Origin: Owenia fusiformis | Taxonomy: Eukaryota; Annelida; Polychaeta; Sabellida; Oweniidae | Assembly (NCBI GenBank): GCA_903813345.2 | Contig: CAIIXF020000005.1 | Coordinates: forward strand, 16,867,375-16,931,374 | Direction of reading: 5' to 3' | DNA length: 64,000 nucleotides | Part shown: piece by piece, positions 47,430-58,900 of the stretch | Layout of the letters: every line of letters starts with the position of its first letter | Position numbering within the stretch: position 1 is the stretch's first letter | The notes under the pieces: generated by a model | Databases searched by the model: none | Told to the model about the DNA's origin: nothing | What the model saw: the letters and a program-made list of their open reading frames with translations, nothing else | Position numbers and translations under genes: made by a program

Positions 47430-47714
47430 ATTGACCATCTAAACATTTAGAGCTTCGAATGTCGTGGTGTAAAAGATGCATTTAAAGAGTCAGTCACAAA
47501 AGGATCTTACCAGTTGCCACTCGGCATTTATCTTGGACCTGAAGTTCTGCTGAACATATTATTTCTGATCAAATAGGGGCCAAAAAGTACACAAATATAA
47601 ATCTAGAGCTACAAAATGGCAAATGATAGAGATGGTGAAAACAGTTGCAAGCAAGTTTACCAAAGAATTTTTCAAATATTATTGTTTTAGATTACAGGCA
47701 GTGTTTTCATCACT

Positions 47715-50605
47715 ATGGACGCAATGTTGTTTGATGTCCAATGCATCCAGGTTTGGGGCATTCATCTCGTCGTACCTATACTACTGGTCATATGCATACA
47801 GCTCCTGTGGCACCATTACAATCTTCGCTTGGCTGATCCGGCTAACAAACTGCCACTACCTCCCGGATCTTTTGGACTACCCTTAGTTGGAGAGTCGTTC
47901 AGTTTCATCTTAAAGGTAAGCGTTGTCTAGTTAAGAAATATAGACTGAAGAGCAGGGATAATAATGTCGTATTTATGCCTAGCCCTGAGGGGTGTATTCG
48001 ACGATACTACCCCTGTTCTGAGGTCTATATTACGATTCGAACATGAAAACTCACCAAAATGTTTCGAATACTCATTATGGTTCGCCATTACTTCGACACG
48101 CCGTTATGACGTCACACATTACATGTATTAACAGGGGTATTCTTCGCGAATATACCCCGGGTGAAATGGTGACTTTGTTTAAGGTTTATAGAAGGCGTGA
48201 ATACAGTCATGTTCGAATACTAACTGTTTATACATTCCTATTTATATTAATGCCGTTGCAGATCAGTTTTGTGGGTCAGTACGTTAATTCCTCGAACAAT
48301 GGACTGATAGCCTAGTATGTCTTAGTTTTTGCAATTTGAAATGTCTGTACTTCCAGGCAAATTTTATTCGAATGAAAAGGCTGACTTTAGGAACAGTCTA
48401 CAAAACACATTTACTTGGTCGTCCTACCATTCGAGTGAGCGGTCCAGATAATATCCGTAAGGTGCTTATGAACGAACACAAACTGGTGACGTCCCATTGG
48501 CCTAAGGCAGTTCAGAACCTACTCGGGGATGGCGCCTTATCAATGATGACCAGCGGAACATCACACAAGAATCGCAGACGGCTTATTACAAAAGCATTTA
48601 CCCATGATGCTTTAGAAGTATACACTGAAGATATTATTGCAGTTATCAGAGAGGAAATTTATAAATGGTGCCAGGATAAAACAGTCAAAGCCTATCCTAG
48701 TTGCCACCATTTGACTTTCAGACTAGCCGCTGAAATCTTAGTTGGATTTCGATTCTGCAAAGAAAAGAATGACGAGCTGGATTTCCATTTTCATAGATTT
48801 GTGAATAGCTTCTTTACGCTTCCAATCAATTTACCTGGATTTAACTACAGAAAGGTTTGTAACTTTGGACTAACCTACAAGCGTCGCCGCCAATTGTTTA
48901 AAACAGCAAATCCGCCAAAACTAAGTAGCGCCAAATTAAGTAGAAGTACAGTACTTGAATAATGTTGTTACTTGTTGCTCATTGTTGAAAATAGGCTCGC
49001 AAATTTTATTTCCATAAAAACTTCGTGCCACGCACATATATTTATCAGCGTCGAAAATGAAACCAAATATCTATGTTAATTTGATTTTTACAGGGAGTTG
49101 AGAGTCGCAACAAAATCCACGAGCTTTTAGACAGTAACATCAAAGATCGTTGGGAGACCGACGCTTACAGTGTCAACACCCTTCAAGTCCTACTTGACGC
49201 AATGAAAGACTCTGGTGAGGAACTAGACGTCTTGGGTGTCAAAGAAGCCGTTGTTGAGCTCATGTTCGCTGGATATGATACTGTCGGGAGCGCCCTATGC
49301 TCTGTGATTCTAAAGTTGGGGCAAAATCCACACGTTTTGGAAAAAATCAGGGACGAATTGTTTGTTCATGGTATATTGGAACCCTCGGAAGACGTGACGT
49401 TTGCGATGGTTGGGAAGTTGCCATATTTGAATAATACTGTGAAGGAAGTGCTGAGGACGTGTGCACCAGCAGGAGGTGGATATAGAAAAGTCTTAGAAAC
49501 GTTTGAACTTGAGGTAATCTTGAATATCATCCCAACGAACGAAGTCGTAGTAAGGATATAGAAAAGCAACCCGTCTATCATTTCCTCTGTTTGACTCATA
49601 ACTCAAATATCGCGTTACGGTTTAGTAATAAATTTTACAGGGTAATGCCTAGATTGTTTAAAGATATATTTATTTCATATCAAAATATTACAATATATAA
49701 TGCCTAGATCATAGATCCCGGCCAGATTCTTTTGTAGTAGGATCACAAGCTCAAAGAATAATCATGAATTATTCTTTGAGCCTATGAGATCCTACTCCAA
49801 AACGATCTTGCCAACAGATCTATGGCCTAGATGGGCATAGTACCTCTGATCGCGATGGTATTTTCAATATGGCCGCCATTTTTCTTAAACATTATTCTTT
49901 GATAACTCGAATATTAATTAGACAATATATAACTTAATAAAGAGCCTGGCCACAGGAAAACCGGTCTTATCACAAAAATGAAACAGAGCCTAAAATGTGC
50001 TCAAGATTAAGAGGAAATGTACTAAATTCAAATCCGACTTTCTGGTCTATATATGCAAGGAAAAATTGGTAAGACATAAGCTATGGCTCATTTGAAAGGT
50101 CTCTTTGTGGTTTCTAAGATAAACAAAAAATCAGAATTAAGAAAAAATCTGTGATAAGACCCCTTTTCCAATGGCCTGGTTCAAATACTAAAACTGCTCA
50201 ATTAGAGATCTTGTAACACACGTGATACATAATTTTCAGGGATACCAAGTACCAAAGGACTGGACTGTGATATTCAGTATTCGTGACACCCACGAGCATT
50301 CCGACACATTTAACAAAGACCTCACCTTTGAACCTGACCGTTGGATAAATATTGAGGACAAAAGCGTGGCGCACGAGTTCATACCATTCGGTAGTGGTCC
50401 AAGGACATGTATTGGGAGATTTTACGCCCAGTTGGTGATGAAACTTCTCATAATAGAATTATGTAGGAGCACAGAGTTCACATTGTTGGACAAAGATCCA
50501 GTGATTAAGATTTTACCAGTGTTCCAACCAAAGGGAGGGCTTCCGATGGAGATAAAGAAACGTACTGTAATATATCAAAATAATAATTTTAATGCAAAAA
50601 TATAA
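47715..50605 (+). CDS. CYP26: CYP26-like cytochrome P450 (retinoic acid 4-hydroxylase type)
   Basis: Four exons, all phase 0, give 494 residues: 47715-47915, 48357-48854, 49094-49513, 50240-50605. The N-terminus has a membrane anchor (VWGIHLVVPILLVICIQLLW) and the proline hinge LPLPPGSFGLPLVGES, as in ER-bound P450s. Exon 2 has the YKTHLLGRPTIRVSGPDN block typical of CYP26. Exon 3 carries the I-helix AGYDT (292-296) and the ExxR pair E351/R354. Exon 4 has the heme loop FGSGPRTCIG with C430 as thiolate ligand. The length equals vertebrate CYP26A1-C1. The family oxidises and clears all-trans retinoic acid. The particular CYP26 subtype cannot be decided, as invertebrate copies usually duplicated independently. 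Intron 1 contains repeat family A and intron 3 two MITEs. A possible AATAAA is at 50982-50987. Confidence 0.93.
47936..48222 (+). repeat. Dispersed repeat family A, copy in CYP26 intron 1
   Basis: It begins 21 bp after the exon 1 donor with AAATATAGACTGAAGAGCAG and runs to GTCATGTTCGAATAC, matching 11866-12225. Relative to that copy it lacks about 75 bp near the CTAGGC phrase. It fills most of intron 1 (47916-48356). Confidence 0.8.
49699..49838. repeat. Hairpin MITE in CYP26 intron 3
   Basis: The arms start TGCCTAGATCATAGATC and end in the inverse GATCTATGGCCTAGATGGGC. The inner arms CTCAAAGAATAAT and ATTATTCTTTGAG meet over a loop of about 6 bp, giving a stem of about 65 bp with mismatches. 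Confidence 0.75.
49942..50181. repeat. Second inverted-repeat MITE in CYP26 intron 3
   Basis: GAGCCTGGCCACAGGAAAAC with CGGTCTTATCAC on the left is paired with GTGATAAGACCCCTTTTCCA and ATGGCCTGGTTC on the right. The inverted arms are about 32 bp with several mismatches around 175 bp of AT-rich interior. Confidence 0.65.
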
Positions 50606-51974
50606 TCTACTAGGCATCTACAATTGTGCATGACTGCATGTGCTTGGAGTGTTATCCAGTTCGGTAATGTTGCGAAACACCAGTGAACTACATGTTTTGT
50701 ACCCTGTCTAGTTATAGGAGACTTTAAGCTAGCGATGTTTTTCACAGCGTAACCGTGAACGTAGTCAATGAATCAATAGCAATGTGTAAAGCGCATACAA
50801 AACAAGCCGAACTCCCGTGCAGTGATATATCACTGCGGCGGGCAGGTATCTCACCTTAAGCATGGTAACTTCGTAATAAACAACTGACGTGATTGGTTCT
50901 AGTCCCATGCTCAGGTCGCGTGATTGTAAAATTTAGACAATTTCATTGGTTGAATTCCCGGTTGAATTGCGCGTATTAACTAATAAACAACACGTGCGGT
51001 AAACTATTATCAACAAAACTTTTACTCAGAATTCCTTCCGCGGTGATTTCTTCTCATATTTCAATAATTTTGAAATATTTTGACAAAATAATGTTTGGGG
51101 AACATTCATGAATATATATTTTATAAGATGTGTGAAAATTGACCACATATGCGATGAAAAGGGGAACTATTTTCCCCAAATTTTGGGGATTTGCTTCATC
51201 TGCCCGCCGCAGTGTCTATACCGAGACACTGCATTGGAGTTTGAAAACAAGCGCTACTTAGTCTTCTTTAGATACCCGATCGGCTTCATTTTCGTGTTTT
51301 GAACAGGAGATTTGCAATTTCACGTTGGTGTCAACGGGAATCATTATACTCATGTATATTGAATACTTGCTGGTAATTTTGATTTCGGTTTGCAGTAAAT
51401 GCTTTTTGAAGAAAATAATATATGTCATGCATGTTTTAGCTCCAAATATCTTACGAAACGAGCTTGTTAAGTTCAAAATATGTATCATACTTGTAGAAAA
51501 CCAGCTATATAACTATCAATAGTATATTACACGATGATGAGTAGTCTAAGTAATGGACTAAGTTAACACTAATTGAACGATTTCTTTTGTGATAAAACTA
51601 CATGTATTTGTATAGGGCGATTTATACGTACAGGTTGACGTTTCACAGCTTTCTTTTAAGAAGCGAAGTCGAACGAATGCAAGGGGTACATGTTTTGGGG
51701 TTTTGTAGGAAAAACCTCGTAATTAATCAACACGGTCGTCGCAAGATTAAAATTTTCAATAAAGTTTATAGAAAATTACTTCATTATGCTCAATAATTGT
51801 AGGTCATATTGACCACCATCTTTTTGGAGTCTGTTTTTACATTAATTTTATTATTGTAATATGATATTTTATTCACTAAAATAATATTTTATTCATTAAA
51901 ATTTAATTTGTACAGAAATAAATATATGTTATATTGTGAAACGTGTTAAACATTTTTTGAAACGCCGAAACTTC
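50606..51974. other. CYP26 3' flank, no gene seen
   Basis: AT-rich with two pieces sharing GTGTCTATACCGAGACACTGC and GCAGTGATATATCACTGC, short palindromes around 50818-50836 and 51210-51232. A palindromic AGGTCATATTGACCA occurs at 51801-51815, which matches a nuclear-receptor inverted repeat but may be chance. Confidence 0.45.
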
Positions 51975-51979
51975 TGGTA

Positions 51980-52480
51980 CACTGATGATCCGCTCGATTA
52001 CGCTGTTCGGTAACAAAATGTCGGGACGTCGAAGGTACGATTTTTATTTTTTCCTTATTTCACATGTCGTAGGCAGAATCCCCATGACACTTTTCTCACA
52101 AACGTATATCAGTACCATATGTTTTAGAAAATGTACATGTTTGCGAAAAAATAACCCAGAAGACAACATAATGGTCGATTTAATTCCTCACTTAAGTTAC
52201 ATAAACAGTAGGGGTTTAAAGTGTAGATCTTAACTGTTTTTCGAAATACCGTTTATGTAACTTAAGTGAGGAATTAAATCGACGATTCCGTTGTCTTCTG
52301 AACTATTAGTTTAGCAAATGTTGACATTTTCTTAAACATATGACACTGATACACGTTTCTGATAAAAAAAAGTCGTGGGAATTCTGCGTACAACGTGTGA
52401 AATTAGGAAAAAAGAAAAATCGTACCTTCGATGTTCCGACATTTTGTTACCGAAACGGTTCCAGCGTAATCGACTGGATC
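51980..52480. repeat. Long hairpin, about 230 bp arms
   Basis: The left arm begins near CACTGATGATCC and the right ends with the inverse GGATCACCAGTG. Between them TCGATTACGCTG, GTAACAAAATGTCGG, CGTCGAAGGTACGATTTTT and a TTTAATTCCTCACTTAAGTTACATAAAC block are all mirrored. The loop is about 50 bp around 52215-52250. Arms differ by substitutions and small gaps. No clear target duplication. Confidence 0.8.
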
Positions 52481-55167
52481 ACCAGTGTGGCGCAAGCTCT
52501 ATAATCAAGAACGTCATGTCTATTTTCCTGGATCCTAATCAGAACTTACTTCTAAAGGAGAGATGGAAAAACTTCACCAGCTTTACCAATGAACACTCTA
52601 AACATGCTACAGATGATTCTCAGTACGTTACAGTCCCAGTTTCAAATTTAAAGAGTTTGTTTAAAATGTCAAATTAAAGAAAATCCTAAATATGAATGTA
52701 CGACTCCCAGGCCACACGGTACGACTATAATGATGGGCTAGAGAGTGATAGAAATAATCTTTAAATAAAGATGTCAGGCCAATCTGTGTTTATACTTCTC
52801 AGAGCGGGAACCCCTGTACTTTGAGATGATTACATCTCTTACATGATTGGATAAACAGACATGATTACTGTAGTATAACACATCCTCTAACCATTAACCA
52901 CAGTGGAAGAAGTGTCAATACCCCGAGGACAAGACTTTGATCATACATTGCATTTATACGAGTTTCTAGGTACATGTAACATTGCGAGAGGGAATTTAGA
53001 GTCAGTGTATCTAGGGAGCTATCGCAAAGCTCCTGAAAAGTGAACCCAATTCACGTTTTACTCAATTCACGAAGTAGAAATTACATATCAAACTTATGCT
53101 GTATATTAAAAACTACTTTTTAAGATTAAGAAAAAACGTAACTTAAAGTACGTTTTTGAATTTTCTAATTATAATGTACCTAGAACCTTAGTAGGTATTG
53201 AATACATCTCTTATGTACGGTTTCGGATACAGTTTTTCCCTCGGGAAATATATGTATCTCCCGGACACACTCGAGAGATACACATATTTCCCTCGGGATA
53301 AACCCTGTATCCAAAACCTCCAAGTGCATAACCCTTATTTATACAGGGGTCTCTCGTCTGTTCCTTGTGTTAGGGTTCAGTGTTTCCTCAGTTATAACAG
53401 TCCCCCCATTACCCAGGACCCATTATTGTCACATCACATGACATATTTTCCATGTCGGACAGCTAATCCTAGAGATCTGGTTCCTTAGAACAACAAAAGC
53501 TATTACACCGGATTTGGATATATTTACTGTCTTAATGATATTATACAATTTGAAAGAAAAATCAGTATTAATGTTATTGGCAAATAACAAAGTTACACCT
53601 CCAGTGGAAAACTGGGAATATTTGCAAAGGAGAAGTGTAAATAAGGCTGATTCAAGTCTCACATGTTTTGCATTATTTATCTCTATCATGTTTTTCTATA
53701 ACTTCACAATTTATTTTGCAAATAATATGTACATTGAACATGTATAAAATAAAGTCTAACATTGTTCCTGTTGACTAGCATATTACTGTACATGTAAATC
53801 CAAGCAGTTATTAATATTGGAATACTAAACAGATTTGATAACAAAAATAGTGTACACCAATGTACTATACAGAGGATAGCATATGCTTTTTATCCAATGA
53901 ATGGGACTGTACCCATGAAACCCAAAAGAGTACAGATATTGATATCCATGAGTAAATCATTAAGGATGTTCTTTTTATTCCATAATTAAAGCTTGCTACT
54001 CATGTCCTTCGTTTCTAATCATTCAGATACAATATTTAAAATATTCTGTTCAAATGAATGTCAAGACTTTTTTTAGTTCAGAAGCAAAAGTAATGGATAT
54101 GGCACATATCTGATGGTTCAAATAGCTGTATTCAATGGATCAGTGAATATTTGCCAAAAGTATGATATTTTTTCATTGGTTACAAAAATATTGTTTGAAT
54201 TTTGACACGATATCCTACAAATATCACAATAACTATGGAATAAATAGAGTTTATCTAATATGAGGTTCAGGATACTGGGATTATCCCGAGCCAATATGTT
54301 ATAACTGCCCTAAAGCCAGGAAATCCCAATATCTTTTTATCATATACTTTGTGTTCTATGCACATTTATGAATTGGAATATTTTCTGAAGGCAACTAAAA
54401 GTTTAAATTCTGAATAGTGTGTTATTATTACATACTTTAGTTTTTTTGTTTTTTTTTTACTTTACTGGGATAAATAATGGTACAGGGAGAAAATGTCTCC
54501 ACTCCTGGGTGTGTAAGTTGTACACTCTTTTATTTTCTCAACATACCAGATGAACCATTTGTTATATAGATCTGAAATCGATGGCTTAAGCTAACACGAA
54601 CGGCGCTTTGATGGCGCTTTAAGGTGCTGTGCAAAGCTGCTTTGAACGCCGCTTGTAACGCCATCAAAGCGCCGTTGGTGTGAAATTATCTTGAAGTCCC
54701 ATTTTTAATAATATTCCATTTGCATATTTATCCACTATGGATTTACAGTACCTTAAAAGATCGAGCTAAATCCTCATTGACACACTGTTATAAAATCTTC
54801 AAAAGTTGAGGTTTTAAGGTTGAATTACAATCAATATGTCAACAAGGAGTTTTAATTATCCAATTAGAAATATTCAAGAAATCAAGAAATTCAATTGTAA
54901 ATGCTGGTATCTAGTTCTACCAACATACATGCTGTTATCTATTTATCCATCTATATAGCAAACGGTCATTTATTATCTTATGTAAACTTGAAATATTCAT
55001 GACAGGAACCCTACTGTAATGAATTCTATCATCATTTTTGGGTTTATTTTTTCCACCATTGTTAAGTATCCATAAAAGTGCATAATACTGAAAAAAATTT
55101 GAAGTCAAATAAGCTGGTGTTTCTAATTGATATAAAATATAATATATACTATAATATATCACATATA
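52481..55167. other. Intergenic, two small foldbacks, no gene seen
   Basis: A short open stretch at 52500-52677 ends in a stop but has no recognisable domain. A hairpin with TCCCTCGGGAAATATATGTA-type arms spans 53221-53316. A GC-rich one with AACGGCGCTTTGATGGCG arms spans 54593-54682. A family C fragment lies at about 53930-53990. Confidence 0.45.
54593..54682. repeat. GC-rich foldback MITE
   Basis: CACGAACGGCGCTTTGATGG on the left and the inverse CCATCAAAGCGCCGTTGGTG on the right enclose about 45 bp. The inner part repeats GGCGCTTT again. Base composition differs strongly from the AT-rich surroundings. Confidence 0.7.
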
Positions 55168-55169
55168 TA

Positions 55170-55885
55170 CAGGGTGTCTAAAAAATGTACCCAAAGGTAT
55201 ATCAACAGCACAGATAAACCAATCAATATTTTCAGACATTTTTGGCATAGTCATGAAGCCAAAACATGAAAGTTTTCTCCCCAATACATCATTTTTATTT
55301 TAGTCTTGCCTTTTTGATGCTTTAACCCTTTACCTTTTACACAACATAATCAATGTTACCTCATATTTCGATGACGGCTTGTATCCTTACTGCTACGTTG
55401 TTCATCAGATTTGATAATAATTCCTGTGGAATGTTTTGGATTTCTCTTTGGATGTTGCCCTTAAGTTGTTCTAGGTCTGTAAGACATTGTGAGAGCCTCC
55501 CTATTCACCAGATTTGATGGCCCATACTTTTTTCTCTGGGGCTATTTGAAGGACCATTTTTATGCTAAACCCAAGCTAAGAGACTTACAACAACTAAGAC
55601 CAGCATTCGAGCAGAAATCAAAACATTCCAACAGGAATATCAAATGTGATGAACAATGTAGTAATAAGGATGCAGACTGTCATCGAAATATGAGGTTACA
55701 TTGATTATGTGGTGTAAAAGGAAAAGGGTTAAAGTATCAAAAAGGCAAAAAGGAATTAAAATCTGTGTATAGGGGAAACACTTACCTGTTTTGACTACAA
55801 GACCATGTAAAAAATGTCTGAAAATATTGATTGGTTTGTCTATGCTGTTGATACAATTTTGGGTATGTTTTTTTGAGACACCCTA
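55170..55885. mobile_element. Foldback made of two inverted mariner-type transposase ends
   Basis: The termini CAGGGTGTCTAAAAAATGTA and its inverse (ending AGACACCCTA) sit next to TA (55168-55169, 55886-55887). The inverted similarity runs about 315 bp from each side. Each arm ends in the 3' part of a transposase gene. On the + strand 55505-55704 still reads FFLWGYLKDHFYAKP, the typical C-terminal segment of mariner-group transposases, then breaks down. The right edge is 36 bp past the MARCHF5 stop codon. Confidence 0.8.
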
Positions 55886-55921
55886 TATACAGTTTACATA
55901 TGACCACATCCTTGTTATCAC

Positions 55922-58900
55922 TCAAGCTTCTTGTGGACTACTGGTTGATGGTTGGGTCTCCTCATCAAAGTCTAATATTTTTCTCTGTGCTTGTCTGATA
56001 TACTGTTGTTGTTTGAAGTAGATCTTTAGAGCACCTTTTATTGTAATGAATCCGATTCCACCCTGGAAAAGTCACATATTAATAATCGCCTGTAGCATTC
56101 TTAAATCTATGAATTCATAAGTCTATTGTCCTTTGATGCCATGATGGAAACAACATTGGATTTTAGAATATTCATTGCTCTGCATGTTACAAGAACAAAT
56201 CAAAAATGGCACCATTACTTTCAAAACCTTTGTATAAATAAACAAGTTCAACTTATGGAGTGCCCAACCAAAATGTAAACCCTGATTTGAAATCTGATAT
56301 TTCACTGATTTGGAAACCCTTGAAATGACTTATAATGTGGTATACAGTCAAAAATGAAGATATATTTTGGCATAAAACAGCTGCGTTTTTTCAAATGCAG
56401 CAAAAGGAGGAACCAGGATAAAATGTCCAAGGATTCAGTCTTAAGAGTTGCCAGAAGAATTGTTATTGGTTGCTGTGGTAATAACTTTAACAAATTAAAT
56501 AAAAAGATGTCATATAATGTACACTGTACTCACAAGTAATGTTCTTTGGAAGTTGGAGTTGACTGAGCCAAACATAAGTTTTCCAACAATGGTTGCGATT
56601 GTTGGCAAAATTAGGGCACCGCAGAGTACACGTGTAGCAGATATCGGATCAGATAGTGGAGCATAGTCAGCCGGGATACGGAGCCCTAATGGTGAGGTTT
56701 CTGCAAATAAGCCAAGAATCATTTAACGAATCCAAGAATAGAACAGAAAGTAAAATTCCCAATTTCAATGAGATCTTCCTTCAGTCCCTTGACTATGTTA
56801 AAGTTGGAGTTTAATTCAATGAAACAAAGTTTTAGGTGAGATGTGTATTGTGTATGTGCCATCTGAATTACTCAGATGCGAGTAGGTAGTTACCAGTTTT
56901 GCCACCAGGTGGTCAATTCTGGGGAAATAACATGGCAGGATATTACAAAGTTCTCTCAAACTTGATTCGAACATGACTGTATTCACGCCTTCTGTAAACT
57001 GTGAACAACGTCTATATTTCACCCAGGGTATATTCGCATTTACAATACCCCTGGTAATACGAGTAATGTGTGATGTCATAACGGTGGGCCGAAGTAATGG
57101 CGGACCATAATGAATATTCGAAACCTTAAGGTGAGTTTTCATGTTCGAATCATAATATAGACCTCTGAACAGGTGTAATATCGTCAAATACACCCCTTAG
57201 GGCTAGGCAGAAAAGCTTTCGAACCCCGAACGACAGAATTGCCTTGCCCTGTGGGGTGTATTCTACAATATTACCCCTGCTCTTTGGTCTATATTTCTTA
57301 AATAAACATCAGTTTTAGTGGTTCAATTTAAAGATTTGAATTTCTTGTTAGTCTTGTTGCATCTTGCATGAATTAGATCATCTTTTGGCCACCTTCATGC
57401 GATTCGGCTAATAATAATAACAATATGAAACCTGATGTACAATACTGGTTTAGTACAAAGATTAACATCTGGGGTACACATCTTAACCTTGTTGAATTTT
57501 CATTGTATGATATTAAATGTTATAATATGAACTTGAAATAAAAATGATTAATAAAAACATGGGAGATATGGTTTGTCTTTGAAACTGAAATTAGAGAAGG
57601 TAAAATAGAAGTCATATTTCTTACCTCCAAATATATAGCTCAGCAGAGGCAATTTAGACGAATGCTTTCTCCATAGACGAAGTAAATAGTCTTCCCAACG
57701 TACCATTTTACCCAGAATCAACATGACAGGTATAGTCGGCAGACCAATCAAGAGAAACAAAGGGTCAGCCTTTTCCATCACATTTAGACCTTCCTTGTGA
57801 CCTAACACCTACAACGACATGTGGTGTTAAAAGAGGTTGCCAAACTACTACATTCAGCTTAACAAGACATGCCATCATAAATATTGCTCTAAAATAACAC
57901 TGAGCATGCCCAAAACTTATCAGGTCTAGAGTTTCTAACAATTTACGCTAGAACATTCTTTACAAAACGCAATAATGAGAGTCATGTGACTCATGTAACA
58001 AAATTACTGTCGCATGTAAAGTTGGGAGTATTCATACTTGTATTCTCAGAAAAACAAATAGATTTCAATGCAAAAAGATTAATAGATACATAATTCCCTC
58101 AGGACCAAACATGTGTTAAAATAAGAAATGGACAACTCACTTGCATTACTGTAACTGCACCATAGGTGACAGCTGTCCAATATACAGAGCCTATGAAGAT
58201 ACCTCCAGCCACAAATGGACACATCTTGTAGATAATTCTGTCAAATATGTCCATTATCAAAACAACAGAACCTAGAAACAGAAAAGAGTCAAAATAAAGT
58301 AACAAACAGTAAATGGTAATATTCAAATATTAAGGATATTTTCATAAAGTTTGAACACTGATATAATAGTCATACATGTATTTACTTTTGAGGTGTGTGA
58401 GCGAATCTCCTGAATTTGAAAATCCTTTCAAAGTCATGCAATTGAGCACTTTTCATGTAATTTTGGGCCAAAATTGTCAAATGTGAACCACCTGGAGTTT
58501 TTTGAAAAGTGAATACCCTTGGCAAAAGCTGGCTACTTCAATTCTTTGAACAGATCTCAAATTAATGCAAACTGAAGAAAACCCAACCACTAGTATTTTC
58601 TGGATTGAGTGACAGATGATAGGCTGACAGGGGGGGGGGAGATTTCCCAAAGATGCCCGATCATATTAGCACGTTCGAAAACAAATTTTATAAACAGGCC
58701 TCAATTTTCCGTTGAAATGGATCTCCAAATGTTCACTGTAGTTTTATGAGTATTCTCTACAAGTATGGATCGAGTAACTTCAATAGTATTACCGTAGGTT
58801 TGAAATGACGATGTTGAACTGATGTAAACGCCATTCTCACGATTTAAAATTTAACTCTGCGCATGCGCAGCACTGAGAGAGCATGTGCCCATGATTGTTC

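Noticed and set aside
51801-51815. AGGTCATATTGACCA, an estrogen-receptor-like inverted repeat 1.2 kb after CYP26
   Set aside because: It is a single short match in AT-rich flank with no further support; CYP26 genes are expected to be controlled by DR5/DR2 retinoid elements, which I did not find upstream.
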